Shown here piece by piece: positions 51,806-63,800 of a DNA stretch of 64,000 nucleotides. Position numbers and translations under genes: made by a program. The first letter of the stretch is position 1, and each line of letters opens with the position of its first letter. Under the pieces are notes generated by a model. The model did not search any database and was not told the DNA's origin. It was given only the letters and a program-made list of their open reading frames with translations. The stretch is taken from positions 213,649-277,648 of the forward strand of contig NW_018148767.1 of assembly GCF_002042975.1 (NCBI RefSeq), written 5' to 3'. The DNA is from Orbicella faveolata (lineage: Eukaryota > Cnidaria > Anthozoa > Scleractinia > Merulinidae).

Positions 51806-54800
51806 TCAAATCTTGGTCAAATCGTCAAAATCATTCGAGCCTTCAGCTTCGTCGCGCGCCCACGATGCAACGCGGTTTCTTTTTCCCGGAAGCGCAATAA
51901 TTTCAGGAGGGAGGGGTCGTTCCCAGTCAGAATCGTCAGGCTGATACGAGGATTTCTGCGGGGGAGGGGGTGGCGGGGGCCAATCAATCGTATCGTCGTC
52001 TTCAGAGGTGTCTTCAGAATGAAATGAAGATCTGTCGGCCAAAGGTTCATTTTTAGCAGAGTCTACAGAATTGTCTTGAGCGGTCGATTCGCTTTTCATT
52101 TTAGCCGAATGATCACCTTGGGGGTATTGCGGGGGTTTTGTTTCACGAAGAGTAACAAAGTCACCTGCCGAAGGGCCCTCGCTGGACGAAGGTCCATCAG
52201 CCGAGGGGCAATATTTATTAGTCTCATCAGAGCCCCCGACTAATTTGTCCGGACTAGTCCCTCTGCTCTCATCCTCTGGGGAGTAAACTGGAGGCTCTTT
52301 CATATTGACAGGAGGTGGTGGAGGAACCCAATTAGGAGGCTCACTACCGAGTAAGTCATCATTCGAAGGTCCAGGTTTGGTTACCCCGTCAGAGCCCTTG
52401 GACGGGTCATTGAGGTCGTCTGTTTCTACGTCAGCATATACCGTTGCGCCGTTTTTGCGCGAAGCACTGGGACTAATCCGCGGCTTGTAGTTTTCAAGAC
52501 GGATGACGTCATCCACGCTGCGCTCGAGGAATGACGGGGTATCATGATTGAACTGAGCCGGGTCCAGGTAACGAAGCCCAGGATCCTGAAGATAACTACC
52601 AGAGTTCCTGTCGCCAGCGAACATTCCTTCGTCGATCTCGTCATCTTCAGCGGCGAAGTTGTACTGTCCCTCCACGCTTCCTTCACTGCTGTCACTTGTA
52701 GATGCTTGCGATCGCGAAGTGCTTGTATTCCTCTGTCTAGAAATAACGCGCGTAACACAGTTAGAGTATAGAAAAACTGCAGGAGGGCGTGCAAAGGTGC
52801 CATTACTTAATGACCCAGTATTGCCACATTCTTTACGTGTATTTGTTATTGTGCTGGTTTACATGATAGCGAGGTTTCTATTGCGTTCCAGTGCTGCACA
52901 GCGCGCAATGCATTGCGGTCAAAACTGGGTCTTTAACTTGATAGCTCACGAGTGAATGAGCGACATATCGAGTTAATTACGTGAAGAGAAAAAAACGAAA
53001 CCTTCCTGCTCCGATGTGTTATCAGTTTTGCTTATGATGTAAACAACAAGAGTTTCAAACAAGATTTTGAAGAATTTATGAACACTTCCGACTATCACCG
53101 GAAGATTTCCAAAGATCGTCCCAAGCTAACTGTTACATGTTCAAACCTTTTTCCGGGCACTGCCAAAGAAGGCTGAAGGCTATCCAAAGTAATTTCGACT
53201 AAACACTATAAATAAAGCCCTGGTCTCGCCAAAAATTGTTTATTATGTACAAAGTATTTGTCCATAGCACTTACTGGACAACGTATTTGAGAGAAGGATC
53301 TTCTCGGTTATCAATGCGGAAAGTCTGACCTGAAAATGAAAAGATGAAGAACAATTTGGTATAACACGCTTTTGAGGAAGTGTGGTAAGAAAAACCTGGG
53401 AACAAGATCCTGTTGGAGTCTGGGAACTTCACCCCAGTTCCCACACTTCCACCGTACTCTTTCCGACTCCCAAACACAGTTGATCGGAGAGGAGATTAGA
53501 AGGAAAGTACGGTAAATTTTTAAACACGGAAAATCGGATGACAAATCAATTTACAGTGTCAATCATCACTTACTGCTGGTTGCTACTTACGAGAACGCTT
53601 GGACTGCCGTCGTTTAAAACAAACAAAACCGATGATAACGAGTAACAGAATAACACCAAGCAAAAAACAGATAATGGCGACTTTTAAACCGGATGACTGG
53701 GTTCCACCACTTTGTTCTGACGACACCGCAAAAGCATCTGAAAAAAAAGAAAAGTAAAGAAAATCGGAAAATATTCCCTAAATTTACGAAACAAAGCTCC
53801 GTGTTGTTTATGTTGGAAAGAAACACTAAGGGAAATTTTAAAGGAAACCTCGACATCGTTTTTCATTTTCATTTTCCATAGCCTTGTCCAGGCGTTCAGT
53901 TAGTAGGGGCGCCGGCCAAGGGCGCCGCGAAGAAACGACGGAGTGAAATAGAGGAGAGAGAGGCTTGATGCAAGGAGCGTTCTCTCGCTTTTCCGCTCCG
54001 TGCCTATCCCCTATTTTTTTCCTGCGCCATTTTACGCCCTGCACCCCAACTTACTGAACACCTTATAGAGGCCACACTACCACTAATGTGTTAGTATCAT
54101 TTGTTAAGTTCTGTTCGACAAAATCAAGCCATTATTGTTCGGTTTCCAGTGGTATAAGTCAAGTTGCCAACTAGATCTTGCAAGAACCCCAGATTCAAAT
54201 AAAACTACTTGTTAGCCAATGAGACAGATTGCCAAGAGTGTAGTGAAATGCTTCGTATAGGAAGTTTTTTGCCCCCGAAAACAACATGAAAGAGCTGACT
54301 TCGTCTCTGTTAGAATTCATAAAATGTGCGTTGAGTAAAATTAACTTTGGTCAACCAAGTTTCTCTTACCAACAGAAGTTGTGGCAAATTGTAGTTCCGA
54401 AAACGGACCGATCCCTGCATTGCTGTACATCCGGGCTTTCACTTCGTATTTTGTACCAGGTTCCAGGCCCGTTATCAGATAAACCGTGTCTGTCATCCGG
54501 GATATTACTACCTTCTTGTACTCAGCTTTGCCATCAAATTGTTCATACCATATATGGTAACCCGCGATGGAATAAGAAGGAACCTATAAACACACAGAAA
54601 TTTATAAAGTGTTTGTAACTACTTCGGCTCAGTTGGTGTCTGTCTACCCTTTGATCAGCTGGGCCTTAGTGGATGGCGTTATCCACCTTTCATGATTTAC
54701 TCCTTGACATCAGCTATTATTGGTGGTAAAATATTTTATGATATCTAACCTTCCATTTGACCATGACCTGATAAGCTCCATTAGACTGAACCGTTAAGTC

Positions 54801-57800
54801 CAAAGGCGGTGTAAGGGGAACTGAAAAAATGAAAAGAAAACACTCACTGTACAGAACTATATCACTTCAACATCCCCAGATAAGCCTTTACCGCAGTTAA
54901 TTTACCTTTGTCAACTTCAAGTTGATAGACAGGGCAGCTAAGTGTCCTAGATTGAATTAGTACAAGTCTACTCCCGCTCTATCACGAATGCCGTTTTCTC
55001 ACTGGAAACGCCACTCACTATCTATCCTGTTATAGATAGTGAGTAGCCTAGCAGTGAGCGGTTGTTAAAAAAATGGCGGCCGCTTGTTTGAGTTTTCGAG
55101 GATTTAGATAATTTGCTGTAACTTTAATAGATTTATCCTGAGACAATTAGATTATTTGCTCTCGCTTTCTGTGTGTGACAGTTCACATGGGAGCATCTCG
55201 AGCTCATAATCTAATTGCTAACTAGCAACCAATCTGCAGCACGTTGCAATACTAGGACTATCCGGGGGGGGGACTCCCGTATAGAAAAGACGGGGGTGCT
55301 CGTCGGAAATTTTGAAAAGAACCCCTAAGAGGTACAAAAATCCTGTTTTGCGTGCGTGGCTTGAAATTTTTTTCACCCCTAAGAAGTACCAACTCTAAAA
55401 CAACACATTATCTTCTATCATACCTAAAAGGCACCGCAAAAGCTCTCGCCGTGGACCTTTTGAGGCTGAAAACCCTAAGAGGAACCAAATGCGCTTTTTT
55501 AACTCCTAAAAGTACGACGAGCACCACCGTCCTTTTTATGAGAGTCCCCCCCCCCGGGAACTACACACTCACGAGGCGCTTCAAAAGACATCTCCGATTA
55601 AGTTTCTTAGTTATTCTCACCTAACTGCAGGGTGGTCGCTGTTTTTGAAACCTCTTTACTCCATCGTTCCACGCCATCATTTCTTCTCCTTCCGGCGTAA
55701 ACTTTAATACTGTACACCGTGTCAGGGGACAGGCCTTGCAAAGTAAAATTCTGTGGGCTTCCAGAGGAAGAGTGTTGGATGAAAGACTCCCTTGAGGTGT
55801 TCCCGTTAACAGGTGTGTAGTTTATTCTGTACAGAATAGTCCTGAGGTATCCATTCAAAACGTCCGGTCTGGTCCACGACATAAGAATAACACTTGCATT
55901 CTTTACAGTCAGTCTCAATTCTCTTGGAGGTGATGGGGCTGCGATAAAAATGTTATGAAGATCAACACTTAAAAAAGCACTGCGCAAAGTTAAAGAAGGC
56001 TTTTCAGAGAACACCAGGGTTCATTAACCAATTAGCAGCGAAACAAATAGCTGAAAATTGGTTATTAATCAGAAAACTGAACAAATAATTTTCTTCTCTA
56101 GGCATTCAGAACTCACTAAAGTAATGAGACTTTTTAACTAATCCCTTCAAAAGTTTTGGTTTGCAAGAAACCAAGGGCCAAAATCTAGAAACAAAATTGT
56201 AGAATTTCTGGACAAAAAGTTATCAGTACTAGTGTGCGAGTTGCTTTAACTTGACAGCAAACCCACAAAATTTAAGTACAGTCAAAGTTCGTGTTTCAAA
56301 CGCAAACTTCTACCAATTGTATTTCCTACAAGACTTAATTCAACGTTTGGTGATGAAATCTGAGAAACTGCAAAGATTGATGTTTACAGAGATATGACAA
56401 AAAAAATAGCAACATGGGTTTTTCCTACTACCGTTGATTCTCAGTAATTTCAATGAAAATCTTTCCTCATACCTCCCTCCAGAGTAGTTACATTTGGCGA
56501 CGGTTGACTGTAGGGACTAGTTCCCAGTCCATTCTTAGCCCTCACTCTGAAGCTGTAACCAGTGAACGAGTTTAGATTTTTCACAAGAACTGAACTTCCT
56601 TGTATGGTGTCATTAACCTGTTCCCAGNCCCCCCCCCCGGGAACTACACACTCACGAGGCGCTTCAAAAGACATCTCCGATTAAGTTTCTTAGTTATTCT
56701 CACCTAACTGCAGGGTGGTCGCTGTTTTTGAAACCTCTTTACTCCATCGTTCCACGCCATCATTTCTTCTCCTTCCGGCGTAAACTTGAATACTGTACAC
56801 CGTGTCAGGGGACAGGCCTTGCAAAGTAAAATTATGTGGGCTTCCAGAGGAAGAGTGTTGGATGAAAGACTCCCGTGAGGTGTTCCCGTTAACAGGTGTG
56901 TAGTTTATTCTGTACAGAATAGTCCTGAGGTATCCATTTAAAACGTTCGGTCTGGTCCACGACATAAGAATAACACTTGCACTCTTTACAGTCAATCTCA
57001 ATTCCCTTGGAGGTGATGGGGCTGCAAAAAAAATGTTCTAAAGATCAACACTTAAAAAAAAGCACTATACAAAGTTAAAGAAGACTTCTCAGGGAACACC
57101 AGGGTTCATTTGCCTATTAGCCGCGAAAAAAGTAGCTGAAAATTGGTTTTTAATCAAAAAACTCAACAAAACGTTTTCTTCTCTAGGCATTCAAAACTCA
57201 CTAAAGTAATGAGACTTTTTAACTAGTCCCTTCAAAAGTTTTGGTTTGCAAGAAACCTAGGGCCAAAATCTAGAAACAAATTGTAGAATATTATAAAATT
57301 TCTGGACAAAAAGTTATCAGTACTAGTGTGCGAGAAATGCAAACTTCTACCAATTGTATTTCCTACAAGACTTAATTCAATTTTTGTGATGAAATCTGAG
57401 AAACTGCAAAGATTGATGTTTAGAGTGAATATGGCAAAAAAAAAAAAAATAGCAGCAAGGGCCTTTTCCTACTACTGTTGATTCTCAGATATTAAATATA
57501 ATTTCAATGAAAATCTTTCCTCATACCTCCCTCCAGAGTAGTTACATTTGGCGACGGTTGACCGTAGGGACTAGTTCCCAGTCCATTCTTAGCCCTCACT
57601 CTGAAGCTGTAACCAGTGAACGAGTTTAGATTTTTCACAAGAACTGAACTTCCTTGTATGGTGTCATTAACCTGTTCCCAGTCTCCCGCTTCGGACTTAA
57701 CTTGCACCATGTATTGAAGAATGAGTTCCAAAGGATCGGTCTGACGCCATGACACTTGTAAAGATGTCTCCATGATGGTAGTCACCGAAACTTGTGACGG

Positions 57801-60800
57801 TGCCTCGGGAACTGAAATGAGAAACAGATCCAGAACTTTCATCCCCAGTGAAAAGCACATGGCATGTGCCTTCCCAACGGAAGCGTAAGCTTGTAATAGC
57901 CCATTTCTGAGTTGCCTTAAGCTTCTCTATCAAAGCGAGGCCTGGCGCACAACCATTCATATGAAAGTGAGTTTAATTTGCATATCAATTAAATCTCATT
58001 TTCATATGAAAGGATGGGCACCAAGACTCGCTTTGAGAAAAAGGCTAAAGGTAATTCGGAAATGGACTATTCTACCTGTCGTCATAGAGACATTGTTTCT
58101 GCTGTTTGTTCTGTTGTTCTTTCAAAGGGTATGGAGCCATTCATTTGAGACCTTGCGAAAACTGCTACCCAACCCTTTCCCAAAGCACATGGTATGTGAA
58201 TGAATCATCTAGCTATCGTAACGTTCCGAAAGAAACTAACCTTGTTCCCAGTGAATTTGGCGTTTCTCTCGTCCAATTTGGCAGCCCTTTCCTATCGCTA
58301 CTTACAGAGGGTCATTGCTTACGGAGATTCGCTACTTTCGGAAAAGTAAAACGTCAACCGTACAAAAAATATCCAACTTGATAAAATTGTCAGTGACATT
58401 AATGCGAGAAATGCCACACAATTTCTATCTTAAGAGTATTTATTAGGTGTTTTTCTTTGCTTTGAATAAAATTAGAAGGAATCAGTATACGTCCTTTGCA
58501 GTGTATACTGTATATACTTTACAGCTTAAGAAGCAGTTGTATACGGTGTCCGCAGATTCTAAGTGGCGTTTTGAGCCCTAATTTTAGAGGGTCGAAGTCG
58601 TTCACATCAGCCGGGTTAGTTTATTACAAAAGATGTGGTATCTATCTGTTAATCCCCACTCATTTTTTTAAACAGAACGTGATGTTTTTGGCGGCTACTT
58701 TCGGACGTTAGTTGTACCTTCGGGGTATCGCGGCTTTCAGAATTTTCTAACAACCGTGGAGTTTTATCCCTACTAATGTACTTTCGGAGGGTCCTTAAGT
58801 CGGAACTTTTCACAATCAATTTAGACAGAATTCCATCTAGTTTATACCTTAAAAGCACTTACTTCTTGCAAAGCGTGCCACTGAATCCAGAGGATTGGTA
58901 CAGTTGCATAGAAATGAATTATTAACAAGAGATGCTTGAGGAAGGATTAACACATCGTTTGAAGTGACGTCATAATCCGGGAACGTTTGCTTGTAAGGTA
59001 GCTTCGTATTCTGTAGGTACCAGGTCACCTCAGGAGAAGGAATCCCTTCCACAATGCACTGCATACGGACCTTGCTGTTCTGCGATGGCGTCTGTTTGAA
59101 GTCTTTTATTTCTGCCTTAGCTGTGAATAACATAAAGATTGTGCTCAGTAATTCGCGTTCATGTACACCTAAACAAATGCTTTAATTTGCAAATTCGCAA
59201 ATGGCATTCGAGTGTCAAAACAATACAAATGATCACAACTTTGTAGTTTCTGTAGCGTGCGCCTTGTTTTGAGGCGCTGTGGTCTCATGGTTAGTGCGCT
59301 CGACTCCGGATCGAGCGGTCCGGGTTCAAGCCCTGGCCGAGAACGTTGTGTTGTGTTCTTGGGCAAAACACTCTCACAGTGCCTCTCTCCGCCAAGGTGT
59401 ATAAATGGGTACCGGCAAACTTAAAGGTCGGCACACACGAGGGCACTAGTCCCTACGACAAGTCCGGGGACAAGTCCCATCTCGTGAACTGGCCATTTTT
59501 GCTTCAAAATCAAGTCGCAGGGACCAACATTTAATCCCTGCGACTAGTCCCACGAATTCAAACCAGTTTGAATTTTTGGGACAAGTCCCTGCGACTTGCT
59601 CCTCAAAACGCTTCGTGTGAACTGCTCGTGGGACGAGTCCCCGCGACCAGTCTCGTCGTGTAAACTCTTCAGGGGACTAGTTGTAGGGACTAACCCTGCA
59701 ATGGACTAGCATCCCATCCAGGGGGGAGTATAAATACTCCTAGTCGCTTCATGCTACGGAAACCAGAGATAAGCGCATGCCTGATGAGCTACATTGTTCG
59801 TATGCAGACTTCACCTTAGCTTCCTTTTACTCAGCTAAAATGGCTCTAATAACAAGAATCAATGACTGTTAAATACTGTACTTACTTCCAATTAACAACT
59901 TAACCACTCCCTGAGTTGAGCCTTGGTTGTTTCTTGCTTTACACGTGTACGACCCTTCATCTTCTGCCCTTACGTCACTAACACTGTACTGGTTTCCCGT
60001 CCCAGGAAGGTTTGCTCCATTTCTTAACCAAGTTATAACAGCTGGGGGACTGGACTCTGGTTTACACTCCAAAACAGCCGTTTGTCCTTTGAGAACGTAC
60101 ACGTGCTTGGGAGGGACTAGAAAACGTGGAGCAACTAGATTCGAGAGAAAAGGAAAAGAAAAAATATGACAAGATCGGTATTAATAAACGAGTCTTTGAC
60201 ACCTACAATGTAAGACTACAATATCGCACTACACGAATTTTTTCGGCTTAAGAATATAACCGTTTTTCCCATACAAATCCTTATATTTCGACTGTTGCGT
60301 AACCTGAGCACTATCTGTACTAATGTATGTACAAGGGACGCTCATTTGCGAGCTTGGGCCACCTGTGGTTGAAAGTGCACCATTTAAATCGAATAAATAT
60401 CGAAAAATTCAAAGAAGGAAGGAAGAAAGGAAGGAGAAAGGCAAGAATGGAGAGAAGTAGGAAGAGAGGCCGGAAGGAATGTTGTTCAATATCATTTGAC
60501 TGTTGTCAATTAGTGCAGTCCATAAAGATCGTCCTCAGCTATTTTTTCAGACATATTTAAAACAACAATAAACAACTCTTCCACAAACTCCCGAGCTACT
60601 TACATAAGACATTCAAAAAGGCATCAACGCTTTTACACCCTGCAGCATTGCAAGCCTTACAAATGTGTTCTCCTCTGTTGTCTGACTTCACGCTTGTATA
60701 CATCAGGTCCCCACTGGGATCCACCTGTATACTGGCAGTGGGTACAATGTTGGTGACCAGTCCACTGCTGTCTTTCAACATCCAAGTAATTTGTGGCTTG

Positions 60801-63800
60801 TCTGTAGCACTGGCACGGCACGACAGCGTGGCTCTGTTTCCTTCATCAGCTGTGATGTTACTTGGCACAATGGTGAATACAGGAAGATCTACATGAGAAT
60901 AACAATGAGATTTATTTAAAAAATGAATGAATGATGGGTTGTATATTTATAATACTAAGCAGAGGGTCCCCTATACCCCTTTCTAAAACTCTGTCAAGTA
61001 AAAATATTTGGCCTTTTCATGCGTCACGGATAATATACAGAATTCATTCACGGTTCATGTGAAAAAAACAGACGACCACGTATCACATAAGAAAAAATTA
61101 CGCAGAAGAAAATGGTTCAGGAATCACGTTTAATTTAACTCTTCCTTCACAGGTCACATTTCAATTAAAAAAAATTGTCCACGTGGACATGAAAAGATCT
61201 AACCATCTTTAATCACGAATCAAAAAATATAAAAAATTTAAATCACAATTCAAGACAAAATAAATTGCTCAATCATGCATCACTGAAAAGTATGGGGGAC
61301 CTTCTAAGCAAAGTGTCTATAAATCTAAGGCCGTAGTCATATACTTGTGTCATTTAGACCTGTACTTGTTACGTAGTGAAAATGAACTGCTGTTGCTTAG
61401 ACACAAATCAGTACAAGTTTGTCTTATATTTTTCATTTACAATCGTGATGAAATGTGTGTTCAAGCCTTCCACAATTTTACCTGGTATCCCTTCTGTTTT
61501 TCGCATGTTACTACTGCTCGGCCATATTAACACCATTTAGTAAAGCAAATTAATTAATGTACTTGAAAAAGAAAATACTTATCAAGAAAATATGAGCTCC
61601 TCTAACTTAAGACTGGAGCTGAATAGCTGTAAATGTGTCTGTCTGGGAAGTACCCAATCAGGAAACTGTATTCGTAAGATGTGATCAAAATCCACCAATC
61701 AGGAAGCCAGATTTTTACATTCATATCTAAAGCTGTCACAATTTATGCTGAGTGGTATTCATTTGAGTATGTGATGGTATTTTTTTCCTCCTTTGAAACC
61801 TGGGTCTAAACTACCACTTCCAATTTGCGACATCAAAAAAGAATGCAAAAACCCTGCCCGTTGATTAGCGTATTTTGGTGCACCTTTATAACCAATTTTT
61901 TTTATACCAGCAACTAAAAGATATGCCCTCTTTTGTACTGTTCCTGCATCATTCGTTGCACGGCAAGTAAACCAACCACTGTCCTGTTCAGAAACACTAT
62001 TTATCACCAATGTCCCATTTTGTAAAACACTGAAGTGCAAGTCATTGCTGATGGAGTCCTGTGACTTTAACCATTTGATCTAAGGAAGTGGGTCTCCTGT
62101 GGCCGAGCATGAAAACGAGGCTGTTTGTCCCTTGGGAATTGTTTGATTCATTGGAGACATGGTGAAAATTGGTGGCACTGGAAGAAAGAAAAAAAGGCAA
62201 AAATACTTAACACAATTAAAATATGTCAATAAAGCAAACAGAAACAGAGACCAATGATGCGCAGTAGAGATCAATTTTCCACTGTTAGTTGAGGTTCGAC
62301 TTTGGAATCAAATTTATGTATCATTTCATACTAGTATAAAGCATTATTAGTAAATACTATGTATTTCTCACCTTGAATTGTTAGGTAGAATCTACCATTA
62401 GCTGATCCTAATGAGTTGTTTGCAATGCATTTGTAGAATCCTTGATCAGCAAGTCTCAAAGAACTCAAATTCAAGCTGCGATGCTGTGTGACAACTGAGC
62501 CATTAAATATCCACTGATAATCTGGAACAGGCATGCCATAAGCTCCACATTCCACAACAAGCTGGCTATTGATATTCTGTGTTTTGTTCATCATAGGTGT
62601 AGAAAATCTTGGAGGAGCTGCCAATGACATAAAGAACAACAATTAGTTGATGTATTAGTTATAATTCAGTGGCCAAGAACAGCTGATAACACATTGTACA
62701 TATAACTCCTGTATTGCTATTTTTGTGACAGTGAAGAATAGTCTAGACCCGGAAGCTAAGAGGTTACTGACTTCTTTTTTTCAAGACCTGTTAAGGAGGT
62801 GAGTGGGGAGGCCAGACCCCTTGAGGGGGGTGACTGGGGAGGCCAGACCACTTGAGGTGGTGAGTGGGGAGGAACGTGGGAGGAGTTAGCTGTGATAAGT
62901 GCTTTTTAAACATATCCAGGTGTCTTGTTTAAAATAAGTTCTAAAAGGAAGGGAACTTATAACATTGGGGTACTTAACTAAAGGAAATAAGGTATGTAGA
63001 AAGAGTTAACTTAACAAAGAGTTTCAATCTACAGGTATAATATTAATAAACTGAGATATCTCAGCTCACTCCAAACAAGAAACTCACTTTGAACAGTCAA
63101 CATAGCGAAGGCAGATCGCTCTCCTCTATTATTCACAGCTTTACAAGTGTATCTTCCAGCGTCACTTTCTGTTGCCATGGTGATGTGCAGAGAATTGTTT
63201 GAAAGTACTCTTATAGTGCCAGAGGGCTGAGAAAGCATGCTAACTGTGGTGCCATTAGGTGTGGTCCACTCTACATGGGGGATGGGAGTACCCTCAATGA
63301 TGCAAGAAAACAGGACGGAGGAGTTTTCTCTGACCACTTTGTTTGATGGTGCTGTTGTTATGCGGGGATAACCTAAAGAGTAATTAAAACAGACATGAGA
63401 TTAATGTGCATACATGAGATGAATCCCTGGATAAAGGTCATTACAGAAATAGCAATGAATCCAGGGCAGATCTGGGTGTTCAGTGAGTTCAGTCCAACCC
63501 CATAAATTAAAAATAATTGAGACATTATAACACGCTGACTTGGTCTTAGAATGCTGGAAATCCTCAATTTCATAAATTTCCCAGTGGAGGATGCCCTGAG
63601 AACCCCTATCAGGAGACTGCCTTTGGCAGTCCTTATCTCAAATCCCCTTCTCTAAAATCCTGTATCCACCCCAGATGACCCCAAATTCCTAACTAATGAA
63701 ACAAAAAGTAATCTTCTGGTGACCCCAGTAAGAATGCTAATAATATTCACACAATAAAATCACCTTCAATATGCAGGAATGCCTGGGATGTTATATTTCC

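Noticed and set aside
59290-59345. Possible tRNA gene (A- and B-box present)
   Set aside because: The same head occurs with the SINE body in six places and cannot fold into a full cloverleaf.
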